The translations under genes were made by a program, and so were the position numbers. From the NCBI GenBank assembly GCA_033977485.1, contig CM066993.1, forward strand, positions 32,838,501 to 32,902,500: a stretch of DNA of 64,000 bases, given 5' to 3'. The stretch comes from Hydrangea macrophylla. Its lineage: Eukaryota > Streptophyta > Magnoliopsida > Cornales > Hydrangeaceae. Shown here piece after piece: positions 1 to 10,977 of this stretch. The notes under the pieces were generated by a model. The model was not told where the DNA came from and did not search any database. It was given only the letters and a program-made list of their open reading frames with translations. Position 1 is the stretch's first letter. Every line of letters starts with the position of its first letter.

Positions 1-106
1 CAACGGGTCTGCTCTAAATGTATGCCCCTTCCGAACAGCCAAATGGATGGGTTTAGATGAATCATCCTTCGTGTCGTCCCAACAAAAGGTCAGGGCATAT
101 GGCAAC
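1..106 (+). pseudogene. T1 protease, N-terminal fragment
   Basis: Frame 2 reads N-G-S-A-L-N-V from the first bases, the part just after the catalytic Asp of the Tat-type D-N-G-S-A-L-N-V aspartic protease motif; that Asp codon is just outside the window. The reading continues to base 106, where the Athila LTR begins, and resumes in frame after it at 14737. The interrupted site lies in the A-Y-G-N-T-x-R-A-V segment that follows the active site in this family. Confidence 0.8.
102..106. repeat. Target site duplication of the Athila element, left copy
   Basis: gcaac before the 5' LTR and acaac (14732-14736) after the 3' LTR match at 4 of 5 bases. Removing the element and one copy restores an open protease frame in T1, which supports these as the insertion edges. 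Confidence 0.75.
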
Positions 107-1750
107 TGACAAGCAGGGGTATTTGTAAAATACAACCGCGCTAAAAGAAGAAAATGTACTGATTTAGTTTTCAATTCCTTCATTTATCTGTAATTTGAAT
201 TATAATGCCAGCTTGTACACAATTTGATTAAACTATGATAAGTTGTGTGTTTTAGCTGCAATTTGTGCAGACTACAGGTGATGTGTGAAGAATTGAAAGA
301 TAACGATAAAAGGAAGTGTTGGATTCTAATGAAGACAATTAAAAGCTGAAATACAGAGTTCGATCGATTGAAGACCATTCGATCGATCGAAGGTTCGATC
401 GATCGAGAGAAGCTTAAGCGATCGAATACCCAGAAGTTCAAACGATCGAAGGACGTTCGATCGATCGAACATGGCTTTTATCAGAATATACGCGCACACA
501 GCAGTTAACGGGATTTCAACCTTAGCATTAGGTCTTTACTATATATATTCGTATTGTAAACGTCCAGAGTGATGCCCACTTTACTTTTATCAGTTTTTAG
601 AGAGAGAGATAGAGGTTAAATATGTTTTGTAGGTTCACAAGCTTGGATATTGCTTTCGGATTTGTTTCTCTTTAGTTTAATCAAAGTTTATCTTTCCAGG
701 TTACATCTTTATTGTTTATTTATATTCAGCACTTAGTTTAGAGTAGTATAATCTGTTGAATACATAGTTTTGCATGTTAGATACGTTTATACAAATAGTT
801 TTCATAGTTTGCATGATTAAAACACAAACAAACACAACTTTAATGGACTTTTACGTTAGAAACACATCTGTGATACTCCAGACCATGTCTGAGTAGTCCC
901 CAGGTTGGGAGATCACGATGAAACCGTGATCTCAGGCCTTTGCCATACAGCAGATTAATTCTTGTGTTCGATCGATTGGAGTATTTCGATCGATCGGACT
1001 AGAGACATTGTTGAGCGATCGAAGATAGTTCGATCGATCGAGAGAAGAAGATGTTCGATCGATCGAAAGCGCGTCGATCGATCGAACACCCTTTTTCTTG
1101 AGGACATTCTATGCAGTATTCCTAGACTTTCTGTTTTAGTGGATTGTTATCAAATTGTCCCAAAATGCTCAGTTTGTCAAAACAGTCTGTAAACGTTAAG
1201 CCTTGAGGCATTTTTCTTTAATATATTTTGCAAACCACCCTCAATGCTAATACCATTGTAGGTGAGAGTCTTAACTATTGTTTTAAACCGATTTTGTGTA
1301 TTTCAAACTCCATTGTGATGATATAGTCCCGGTCATGAAAGGACTATAGATTCTTTATCCTAAGAGAAATACGGAATACTGTAGAAAATGTACTCCATTG
1401 AGTTTCAACGTAATTGCATGGTGGATGGCTAGGTCGCAGTGGATTTGTGTAATCCCAACATTCCTTTTTAATTAAGAAAAACATGTTTTAAATCATCGCT
1501 TTAATTAGATAAGTTAGTAATTAGTTTCTCTAGTTTAATTGCTTTACTTTTAGTAATTGTTAAATTGTGGGACTTTGTGTTCCACGCGCCTCTAAAATAT
1601 TGAATTTTATTTTCCCTTTTTGAGATTAATCTAAGTAATTAGTTTAACACCTTCCCTGTGGGATCGACCTGGACTTAACCAGACTACTATTTGCACGATT
1701 ACCTACACTTGGGTATAGCACACAAGCGCCACAGAAGAATTCTCGTGTCA
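107..1750 (+). repeat. Athila 5' LTR
   Basis: Starts TGACAAGC, ends TCTCGTGTCA. It aligns along its whole length with 13107-14731. It holds two clusters of CGATCGATCGA palindromes (360-470 and 966-1085), a TATA-like stretch near 537-550 and no credible ORF. The primer site follows six bases after its end. Confidence 0.93.
537..550 (+). promoter_or_regulatory. Probable TATA box of the Athila 5' LTR
   Basis: tactatatatattc is the clearest TATA-like stretch in the LTR. The 3' LTR has a shorter version near 13540-13550. It lies shortly after the first palindrome cluster. The transcription start is not established. Confidence 0.5.
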
Positions 1751-1756
1751 AGTTTT

Positions 1757-1774
1757 TGGCGTCGTTGCCGGGGA
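1757..1774 (+). other. Primer binding site, tRNA-Asp type
   Basis: TGGCGTCGTTGCCGGGGA differs at one base (T for C at position 6) from the complement of the plant tRNA-Asp 3' end used by many Athila elements. It begins 7 bases after the LTR end, as usual for this lineage. Confidence 0.85.
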
Positions 1775-1880
1775 AGCCGACAAGCTAACACTTCGATTAC
1801 TTCAATCTTTCCTTATCTTTTTCTATTTTTCTTTTTCTTTCGTTCTTTAGATTAAAAATTTTCTTAGGATCTTTCCCTTT

Positions 1881-3205
1881 ATGTCCGATAATTCCATCGA
1901 AGGAATTTACAGAAACCCATTCTATTTACCCAATTCATCTAGTTTTATTAACCCCATAGTTACACCGATCGATTCAATTGCTGATAATCAAAGTGAAAAT
2001 GGTGATAATGTGGTTGTTCCAATCGACGATTCACTTCGTCCTTTGTGCGATCTCATGACACCTGAACATGCGCCTACACCTTATTGTATTCTCATTCCAC
2101 CTTATGCAGGCAAATTCCAATTTCGCAATGGAATGATTCAACTCCTTCCTACCTTTCATGGAATGGAAAGTGAGAAGGCGTATCTACATGTCAAGGACTT
2201 TGAGGATGTTTGTAAAATTTTCTCACAGAATTGTCCTGTAGACGTAACAGGTCTAATGCTATTTCCTTTCACTCTGAAGGATAAAGCAAAAGCGTGGTTA
2301 CTCACCTTGAAGCCAAACTCCATCTACACCTGGCATGAGATGAACACTGCTTTCCTGAAGAAATTCTTTCCACCTCGCATGACCACAGAGCTTAAACGGC
2401 AAATAAATTCTTACAAAAAAAAGATCAATGAAACATTCACCCAAACTTGGAAACGTTTCAAGGATTTGCTGCTCTCATGCGAACCATTAGCTACTTTTAT
2501 GAAGGATTAAATTGTGAAACTAAGAAATTGGTCGAGACCATGAGTTCAGGGCCATTTCTTCGCAAAAACACAGAGGAAGCTGAAGCTCATTTTGAGTGGC
2601 TAGTTAAACACGCTCATGAGTGGTCAAATTCAGATGATGTCCCACACTCACAGATATCCTGTGTGGAAGAGAAAAGTCTATATCAACTAAAAAGTGAGGA
2701 TCATCTGATGAATAAATATGAAGAACTAGGAAAGAAAGTGGAAGAATTGGGAATAAAAGGAGAGAGTTCTAGGCAATTTTTGCCTGAAGAACCATGCGGC
2801 ACATGCAACATGCTGGGACACACTACTCAATACAGTCCCAATGTGCCGTATTTTTAAGAACAACCCCCCATGGAAATGAATGCCATGCAAGGGTATAGGG
2901 GGATGCGGAATTCCTACAATAATTACAATATGCAAAATAACAACAATAGATGGAATCACCCCGGGTTCGATTGGAAAAATAATGCTGGGACCCAAAACCA
3001 ATATCAACATCCCTACAATAACAATAACCAATATCAAGGGCAATACAACAGACAGTCCCAGCCATTCAATCAAAATAGAACAAACAACTACAACAACGCT
3101 CAACCCTTACATAATCAACAAGCAAATGTCTAAGTGCCACCTCACAAGAAGGTGCAAGAGGAAGATCCACTCTCTAACGCGAATTTAACGCAACAGTTAA
3201 TTTAA
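1881..3205 (+). pseudogene. Athila gag, frameshifted with three in-frame stops
   Basis: The capsid protein. The first ORF (1881-2510) includes the retrotransposon gag core (residues ~75-205, with F-P-F-T-L-K-D-K-A-K-A-W-L and the K-R-F-K-D-L-L segment). A frameshift between about 2447 and 2490 moves the reading frame; the other frame then continues through Y-E-G-L-N, a knuckle-like C-G-T-C-N-M-x-G-H segment near 2796-2830, and an Asn/Gln-rich tail (2870-3133). Stops in that frame are TAA at 2855, 3131 and 3203. Gag and pol would share one long frame in the parent, as in Athila elements. The leader 1775-1880 holds nothing recognisable. Confidence 0.85.
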
Positions 3206-4588
3206 ATGATGAGCAAAATGTCCGTGACATTAGAGAGGATGGATGCACGACAAGAGGGTTCGAGTAGCACATTTCCCGCTCAACCACTTCCAAACCCAAA
3301 GGGGTACAACAATGGCCCTCCTAATCATGAACAGGCAAAAGCCGTGACTACACTAAGAAGCGGCAAAGTCATATGGCAAAACATGCCTCATTCTACTCCC
3401 GAGGAATATGAAGAGGAAGAAGTAGTGACTAGGAGCAAACCATTTACTCAAGTAGAAGAGTCGTCCACTAATGACAAACCATTAGAACTAAACAAGGACG
3501 CCCCTAAAGAAGTAGAAGAAGTTGAGAGAAGGCCTGGAAAGGAGCCCGTCATTGACGAATTACCTAAATGCCCTTTCCCTGCGCCTTACCCTCAAAGGGT
3601 CAAGAAGCCCCAACACGAGGCAAAGAATCAGGAGTTTTTAGAGTTGTTCAAACAAGTTAAAATTAATCTCCCACTCCTTGATGCAATCAAACAAGTGCCA
3701 GCCTACGCTAAGTATCTGAAGGACTTATGCACGGTCAAAAGGAGGCAAAGTGTAAAGAAACATGCCTATGTCGCTTGCCAAGCAAGTGCGATCATTCAAA
3801 ATGAATTGCCTCCGAAGCTAAAAAATCCTGGCACCCCAACTGTCTCGTGTCGGATTGGGAATCAAAGGATAGACAACGCACTCCTTGATTTAGGGGCTAG
3901 AGTAAACTTGCTGTCATATTCAGTATATAAACAACTAGGGTTGGGTGAACTCAAACCTACCCGAGTTGCATCACAATTGGCAGACAGGTCAGTCAAATAC
4001 CCTAGAGGAATACTGGAGGACGTTGTAGTACAGATAGACACTTTTGTTTTCCCGGTCGATTTTGTGATTTTGGACACTGAACCTGTGTCCAACCCATGTT
4101 CACAAATTCCGGTGATTTTTGGACGTCCATTCCTCAACACCATTGATGCCATAATCAAAATAAGGACTGGTATCATAACCATCGTATTCGGGAACATGAC
4201 TTTAAATGTCAAGATTTTCTCAAATCCCCGACCTGAAGAATACGAGGACGAAGAAGAAGTTAATTTCATCGAAACGATCATCGAAGAAGGGACAGATCTT
4301 GTAGAATACAAAGATCCTTCGGAGGTAGTGGTGTCACAATTCGACGCTACTTATCAACCTAACAATTCTACTCCATTGGATGCTGCCCTAAATCATGACT
4401 GCCTTATGATGGAAACCAAAGAGGAAGATAGAGCAGAATGCATGTGGGTCACACCATATGAACCTTTACCTCTAAAAATGAAGTTAACTATGCCTTTGAA
4501 CTTTCAGTTTCCCGATCTAGAATTAAAGGAGCTCCCAAAAGAGCTCAAATATGCTTTTCTGGGACTAACAAGACTTATCCCGTTATAA
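3206..4588 (+). pseudogene. Athila gag C-terminus and aspartic protease
   Basis: This continues the gag frame. Residues ~1-150 are an acidic linker with A-V-T-T-L-R-S-G-K near residue 50, a sequence common before the protease in Athila. The protease occupies residues ~200-345: the active-site motif is L-L-D-L-G-A (catalytic Asp codon 3887-3889), with the later I-F-G-R-P-F-L segment expected of retropepsins. The ORF stops at 4588 because of a frameshift near 4560; the RT frame picks up just downstream. Confidence 0.88.
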
Positions 4589-6060
4589 TCTTATCCACGT
4601 TAAATTCAGAACAGTAGGATAAGTTGATTCAAATGCTCAAACTACACAAGGGAGCATTAGGATGGACTATTGCCGATTTAAAAGGCATAAGCCCATCTAT
4701 TTGTACCCATAAGATATATCTGGAGGAAGATGCTAAATTGTCACGACAAATGCAGAGGCGTCTGAATCCTAATATGCAAGAAGTAGTGAAAAAGGAAGTC
4801 TTAAAACTTCTAGATGTTGGGATAATATACCCTGTCTCTGACAGCTCTTGGGTTAGTCCAACCCAGGTGGTGCCAAAAAAGGCTGGTATAACAGTTATCC
4901 CAAACAAACACGACGAGTTAGTACCAACACGCATCCCTACTGGATGGAGGATGTGTATTTATTATCGAAAGTTAAATACTGTGACCCAAAAAGACCACTT
5001 TCCATTGCCATTCATGGATCAAATGTCAGAAAGAGTGGCAGGTCATAAATTTTATTGCTTCTTGGACGGATATAGTGGCTATAACCAAATCGAAATAGCT
5101 CTTGAAGATCAGGAGAAGACGACTTTCACTTGTCCATTCGGTACATTTGCCTACCGTCATATGCCTTTTGGATTATGCAATGCACCTGTCACCTTTCAGC
5201 GGTGCATGTTAAGCTTATTCAGTGATATGGTTGAATAGACACTCGAGGTCTTCATAGACAACTTCTCAGTGTTCGGCCATAGTTTTGATAACTGCCTAGA
5301 AAACCTAGAGAATGTGTTAGCAAGATGCGAGGACAAACACCTAGTACTAAACTGGGAAAAGTGTCACTTCATGGGGACCAAGGGAATTGTCCTCGGCCAC
5401 ATTATCTCTGATAAGGGTATCCAAGTGGATAAAGCAAAAATTGATATAATTGCAAATCTACCTGTCCCTCGTACAGTCCGAGACATTCGATCTTTTCTAG
5501 GACATGTTGGATTCTATCGACGCTTTATCCAAAATTTTAGTGCAATCTCCCGACCACTGTGCCAACTCCTAGTCAAAGATGCACCTTTCGAATGGTCGGA
5601 AAACTGTCAAATATCTTTTGATGCACTAAAAGATCACCTTACCTCCGCACCGATAATACAGGCACCCGATTGGAGTTTACCGTTCGAGTTAATGTGCGAT
5701 GCTAGTGACTACACCATTGGCGTAGTTTTAGGACAGAGGAAGGACAACAAGCCTTATGTAATCTACTATGCCAGCCAAACACTGACCGAAACTCAAATGA
5801 ACTATATGACTACTGAGAAAGAGTTACTAGCAATAGTATTCGTGCTAGACAAATTCAGGTCTTATCTAATTGGGTCCCCAATAGTCTATTTTACAGACCA
5901 CTCGGCCCTCAAGTACCTGCTATCTAAGAAAGACGCAAAACAGAGGCTTATCCACTGGATACTCCTACTCCAGGAATTCGATATCACTATCAAGGATAAA
6001 AAGGGAGTAGAGAATGTGGTCGCCGACCATCTATCTCGGTTGACATTCACTGACAAAACT
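4589..6060 (+). pseudogene. Athila reverse transcriptase and RNase H
   Basis: RNA-dependent DNA polymerase plus RNase H of pol. RT motifs in order: the W-V-S-P/V-V-P-K-K region (4850), G-W-R-M-C-I-Y-Y-R-K-L-N (4942), F-L-D-G-Y-S-G-Y-N-Q-I (5062), F-G-T-F-A-Y-R-H-M-P-F-G-L (5140). The catalytic F-x-D-D box reads F-I-D-N (5251-5262), so the second catalytic Asp is lost. RNase H follows (D-A-S-D at ~5698, T-E-K-E-L-L-A ~5812, F-T-D-H ~5890). In-frame stops: TAG near 4616 and TAG at 5236. Confidence 0.9.
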
Positions 6061-7419
6061 GCGTCTGTACCTATAAAAGATGAATTCCCAGACGAGCAAC
6101 TGATGGTTGTCTCCAATTTGCCTTGGTACGCAGATGTAATAAATTACCTTGTTACAGGTGAGACCCCGAGCCATTGGTCAAATCAGGACAAGAAAAGGTT
6201 CCTTTCGTTCGCACGCCATTTCTTTTTTGATGACCCTTTCTTATTTAAGTACTGTGCTGATTAAGTCATCAGGTGCTGCGTTCCGAATGAGGACATAACT
6301 GTAATTTTGGCCTCCTATCATTCCGAAGCCTGTGGTGGCCATTTTGCTTCCCAAAAGACCGCACACAAAGTATTGAATAGCGATTTCTATTGGCCCACCG
6401 TGTTCAAAGATGCCTATGCTTTTTGTAAATTGTGCCAACGCTGTCAAAAGCTAGGTACTCTTTCAAAAAGGAATTATATGCCTTTAACCCCTATTATCAC
6501 AGTTGAAATATTCGATTGTTGGGGCATAGACTTCATGGGCCCATTTCCTAAATCTAATTATTGTGAATATATACTCCTTACTGTGGAATATATATCCAAA
6601 TGGGTAGAAGTGATACCGACGAAATGTAATGACCATAAAACAGTAATGTCCTTTCTTAAAGAAAATATCTTATCACATTTTGGATCCCCAAAAGCCCTAA
6701 TAAGTGACCAAGGCAAACATTTTTGCAATAGCCCTTTGGAGTCACTACTCAAGAAATACGGGGTTAATCACAAGATCGCTCTAGCCTACCACCCACAAAT
6801 GAATGGGCAGGCAGAGTTGGCTAACCGTGAAATCAAGCACATCTTAGAGAAGACGGTTAGTTTCAATAGAAAAGACTGGGCCTATAAACTGACTGATGCT
6901 CTTTGGGCGTACCGTACTGCTTACAAGATAAATCTGGGAATGTCTCCATATAGGTTAGTGTATGGTAAGGCATGTCACCTCCCCGTTGAAATTGAGCATA
7001 AAGCATATTGGGCAACACGCTCATTAAACTTCGACATTAAAGAGGGAGGACATCTTCGGAAACTGCAGTTGGCACAACTGGAAGAAATTCGACGAGATGC
7101 ATATGATAATGCCAAACTCCACAAGGAACGGTTGAAGGCTCGCCATGACAGAAAGATTTTTCGAAAATCTTTTGAGCCTGTGCAGAAAATTTTACTATAT
7201 GATTCGCGCCTTCATCTATTCCCAGGAAAACTCCGATCTCGGTGCACAGGACCTTTCATAGTAAAATCTGTCTTTCCACACGGGGCCATGGAGTTATTTA
7301 ATCCTAAGAACGATGGAAGTTTCAAGGTCGTTGGCCTAAGGGTAAAACCGTTCTTAGAAGATTTCCAACCCGAGGTCGAGCACATCCAACTGGATGAGCC
7401 CGACTATATCTCCACCTAG
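6061..7419 (+). pseudogene. Athila integrase
   Basis: This is the DDE integrase that joins the cDNA to the host. In the same frame as RT it shows the zinc-binding H-x-H/C-x2-C domain (H-S-E-A-C-G-G-H at ~6319; C-K-L-C-Q-R-C at ~6424), the first Asp in W-G-I-D-F-M-G-P-F (6520), the second in I-S-D-Q-G-K-H-F (6700) and Glu in N-G-Q-A-E; spacing between the last two is 35 residues, as expected. A C-terminal domain with R-C-T-G-P-F-I-V ends at 7419. A TAA at 6262 interrupts the frame between RNase H and integrase; apart from this the integrase frame is open. Confidence 0.9.
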
Positions 7420-7491
7420 AACGCTCAAGTACGTTTTTAACAATGTTGTTGTACTTTTTCTTTTTCCTATTTCTCGTTTTGTTTTGTTCTT

Positions 7492-8097
7492 TTGTTTATC
7501 TATTCATTTTTTAGTGTGATCTTGATCGTAATCTGCTATTCCATTTCTATCTCGTGCAGGCTATTCAACATGAGAGATTATGATGTTCACTCGATAGGGT
7601 CATGGGCTGATTCAGAATATCAGAACCCACCGTGGACTACTGATGAAATAGCATTCTGCTTATCTCCATACCAAGGGCCAAGAGCTGACGATATCGTTGA
7701 CTTAACCCACGGATACATCCCATATGATCCTGTTCTCCTCCAGATCAACCCATTTGCACACATAGAACTCCTTGAAGAGGAGGGAGAAACAGAGGGATAT
7801 GCTATGTGGGAGGTTGATGATGCCCTGATGGAACAATGGGAAAATGACTCGATGTGGGAGCCATGGGAAGAAGAGGACTTACAGGATGTGGTGCCAGAAC
7901 GCCATAATGTTGTATTCACATATGTTGACGACTTCCTAGTCATCCAAGTGGTTCCCTATATTTATGTCCATTTGAGCTATTTGTTGTTTTGGCTTCAATG
8001 CCCTCTACCTGCTAGTGCACCTAGGGATATCCGGCCAATAGTGAGGTTAATTCTGGGTCACATTCCTTTTGTTTTCTTTTCAGTTTGCTTAATTTAA
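7492..8097 (+). CDS. Unknown acidic ORF downstream of Athila integrase
   Basis: Not recognised. The ORF is open from 7492, but the likely protein part starts at ATG 7570, after a long pyrimidine tract ending in a good splice acceptor (AG 7558-7559). Residues after that ATG are Asp/Glu/Trp-rich (M-W-E-P-W-E-E-E-D-L); the last ~60 residues are hydrophobic and may be intron read-through, since a GTGAGG donor-like site lies at 8040. It could be an exon of a spliced transcript leading to the env-like ORF. No homology can be claimed. Confidence 0.4.
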   Translation: MFIYSFFSVILIVICYSISISCRLFNMRDYDVHSIGSWADSEYQNPPWTTDEIAFCLSPYQGPRADDIVDLTHGYIPYDPVLLQINPFAHIELLEEEGETEGYAMWEVDDALMEQWENDSMWEPWEEEDLQDVVPERHNVVFTYVDDFLVIQVVPYIYVHLSYLLFWLQCPLPASAPRDIRPIVRLILGHIPFVFFSVCLI

Positions 8098-8107
8098 TTC
8101 TTCCTGT

Positions 8108-8461
8108 TTGATTTTTCTTTTGCTCTACTTAATTTATTTTCTTCGTTTCTTTTTGTTTTCCTTTATCAGGAATATCACTATGAATCCACCATTTCCACCG
8201 TTGTATCTTCCACATCAACTCTTTTATGGACTTGGACCATACATAAGGTCCCCGGGAACTCCGTCGCAAGAGGAACATCCGATGCGAAATTACACCCCGT
8301 TATCCTTGTCTCCATCCGGATCCCTTGTTGTCGGTGGAATCAATTCCTTAGAGAGTTCGGACTTGCTCGATGATGTCCTCGCTACTTTCCACTTGTTCTG
8401 GGAAAGGGAATTAGCAAGTTCAGATTCAAATTTGAAGTTCCGGCAGAGAAGGAGGTTGTGA
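8108..8461 (+). CDS. Unknown Pro/Ser-rich ORF in Athila post-pol region
   Basis: Not recognised. The plausible part starts at ATG 8180, eleven bases after another pyrimidine-rich stretch with a splice acceptor-like AG (8168-8169); the sequence before it encodes only hydrophobic residues from T-rich DNA. The protein starts M-N-P-P-F-P-P-L-Y-L-P and ends in a basic R-Q-R-R-R-L. It may be a second exon between the acidic ORF and the env-like ORF, or chance coding. Confidence 0.35.
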   Translation: MIFLLLYLIYFLRFFLFSFIRNITMNPPFPPLYLPHQLFYGLGPYIRSPGTPSQEEHPMRNYTPLSLSPSGSLVVGGINSLESSDLLDDVLATFHLFWERELASSDSNLKFRQRRRL

Positions 8462-9498
8462 AAGATGGAATCTTTCTGCTGGAAGAATAGTGTTTCACTT
8501 CAATTGTTTTATGTCATTTCATATTTCCTTCATCAATTGGAGTGTATTCTTAGACAAGGTTTTGTTAATTCCAGCTTTATTCTAGTTTTTATTTTTCAAT
8601 AAGGTTTTAACGATCATGTTGGGGGAAATAATATTGCAAGTGGATGCTATTTTAAGGTTTTATTTATATAAATTTGCAATTTTCTACTATGAGGATGATG
8701 TTTTTGGCTTACATGTTCTGTCAATGCACTGTTTCATCGCTATTCTGTATGTCCAGACCAGTGTTGGTTAGTTGGGGGTGTTTAATTTCTCAAATCAGGG
8801 ATATTGTAGAATTTATTTATTCGATCGATCGAACGTATCTCGATCGATCAAGAATATCGGAACCTCAAGCGCTTGAGGAGGGCTCAATCGATCGAATGAT
8901 CGATCGAATGATCGATCGATCGAAACATCTCAAGCGATCGAAACCTGTGTTTAAACGAGGCATCACCGAGACACTTCATCAGTTTCTCTCTCTCTCCCTC
9001 ACTTCCTTTCAATCGATTGAGCACAGAGGGCGACTCACGCGTTTTCTTTGGACCCCCACTTCCCACAACACCAATTGAGTAGCAACTGGTCTCCCTGATC
9101 ATTATCCTCATCGCTGTCATCCTCTACTCGGAGCGTCTCTTGAGGTGAGGCTCCGAGAACCCCCTCGTGTTCTTTCGATTTCAAATTTGTATGGGGGTGT
9201 CTCCATTGGGAATTTAACTCCTTTTCTTAGTTTTCTTGCTATATTTATTATTTTTGGGCTCTTCCCGTTCTCACTCGGCGATACTGCCATTTCGCTGTGT
9301 TCGATCGCTCGAACTGGTTTCGAGCAATCGAACCCTAACTCCTTTAGATCGATCGAAACAGCTCGAGCGATCGAAATTACATTATTCCCAATCGATCGAA
9401 CAAGCTTCGATCGATCGAAGTGTGACAATATCATATCCTTTTCTGGTTTCCCTATTTTAATGTTTCTTTGTGTCTCTCTTATGTTTCAGGGCTAAACA
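8462..9498 (+). other. Athila spacer with dense CGATCGATCGA palindromes
   Basis: No gene is supported; the short open frames here are in low-information sequence. Between 8818 and 9420 there are repeated copies of the same tcgatcgatcga motif found in the LTRs, sometimes overlapping (8885-8930). A pyrimidine tract at 9436-9487 ends in an AG (9488-9489) ten bases before the env-like ATG, a third splice acceptor-like site in this region. Confidence 0.6.
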
Positions 9499-10977
9499 AT
9501 GAACCCTATCACTGGATATCACAAAGTCAAGCCATTTGACCTAACTATACCCGACCCTATACCCGAGCATGGGTTCAGAAACGACAAAGATCGGGTATGG
9601 TTCATCAGATATTTCTAGTCGCGCAAGGTCATGCTTGAGCGACCCCTCGAGACAGCTTGGCTGGCTACTCTGTGGTATCTTGCACGGATACGTGCCATGC
9701 CACAGTGGTACACGCTTTTCTCCTAGCCTAAGCTCGTTAATCTATCCTGGATCTGGGAGGCGTGTGCTACGATGATCAGGGATCCAGTTGCTCCGTTCAC
9801 ACTCCGCTTCTTCTTCCGTGGTCGAGAGATCTTTTATAGTCCGGCCACTGTCTCCGCTGCTATTGGGGTACCCGAGGTACTTGATAGTGTTTGTCAACAT
9901 CGTCCCGACACACCGCTGCTCTCCTCGACTATTATTATCAGAGAGATCACTGGTGGTGCTCTTCCGGACTGGGATGGCGAGGCTCTTATTCCTGACGTCT
10001 ACCTCACAGATAATTATCATATGATGCACCTCGCCCTCATCAACTGCCTATTAGTTACATCTTATCGGGAAAAGATTACAGCATAGTATGCCCGGGTATT
10101 ATAGGCGATTGGGACACGACAGCCTGTCTGTTTGCCTTGCCTCTACATTGATTTCATGAGGCACCCTACTCGCTACATTCAGGCCAAGAAGCACCTGAAG
10201 GGTGCTTGGGCCATTCACAGGGTCATTGAGTAGGCGGGACTACTTCCATTGGCAGGTGATATGACTGCTCAGTTTCGCAGGCATTTTGGCGAGACTGCTT
10301 CCCGCCGGTCTGAGGCACAAAAGAGAAAGAGGTGGGGCAAAGGCAAGGAGAAAGTTGAAGAGAAGAGGAGGAGAGGAGGAGGTACCGATACTGAGGGTGC
10401 TGCTTCTGGGACGCCCACCGATGCTGAGGAGCATGATTCTGAGGAGGAGATAGATCCTGTTGAGGAGGTGGCAAGATTTGAGTTGAGACAGAGGTCTCAG
10501 GCTCGTACCCAGGGAGAGTCTTCTTCTGCGCCTATCCCGACTATTCATGAGTTGTTATTGGAGGAGAGGAAGGCCAGGATTAGACTTGATGGTAAGCTGG
10601 ATGTGATGACTACTCTGCTGGAAGCGATCTTGATACAGATCGGAGTTGACTAGGTAGCTCATACAGCTGCTCCTACCGTACCCAGCGATCCGCCTGCAGT
10701 TGCTCCAGACACTTCCACCATCCCGCCTACTACATCTGCTGTTCCACCAACCACCGGTCCACCTTCTGTACCACCTACTGACCCATCATCATCAGTTTCA
10801 CCACCTGTTACAGAGGTTCCACTACCACCTCCTCTTGTCGTGGCCGACGCACCATTATCCATTCCAGCTGCCATGATTACGAGTGACCTAGCAGCACCTA
10901 CTATTGCTGAGGGTGGTGGTGGGGATGCTCTTGATGTTTTCATTGAGATATTATCGAACGTAGCCGATGATGTCTAG
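9499..10977 (+). pseudogene. Athila env-like / putative plant transposon protein ORF with six in-frame TAG codons
   Basis: A single frame of about 490 codons from ATG 9499 to TAG 10975, broken by TAG at 9616, 9724, 10084, 10102, 10231 and 10651 and by no other stop type. The N-terminal two thirds resembles the ORF found after pol in Athila elements (segments R-F-F-F-R-G-R-E-I, T-D-N-Y-H-M-M, L-P-C-L-Y-I-D-F-M). Then follow a basic/acidic stretch (K-R-K-R-W-G-K-G-K-E-K, ~10320) and a Pro/Thr/Ser-rich tail. No signal peptide or convincing membrane span is seen, so 'env-like' reflects position and family habit only. Confidence 0.65.

Noticed and set aside
2726..3188. Minus-strand and alternate-frame ORFs over gag
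   Set aside because: They overlap the Asn/Gln-rich gag tail; their Val/Ile- or Thr/Ile-rich content mirrors the AAC/CAA repeats.
8674..9495. Several ORFs of 70-134 codons around the palindromes
   Set aside because: They arise because tcgatcga repeats contain few stops; translations are R-S-I-D/S-I-D-R repeats in alternate frames on both strands, without conservation.
9616..10653. Recoded TAG (stop read-through) in the env-like ORF
   Set aside because: Other parts of the same element have TAA stops and frameshifts, so general decay with CHG-type mutation is simpler; kept only as a low-weight alternative in the finding.
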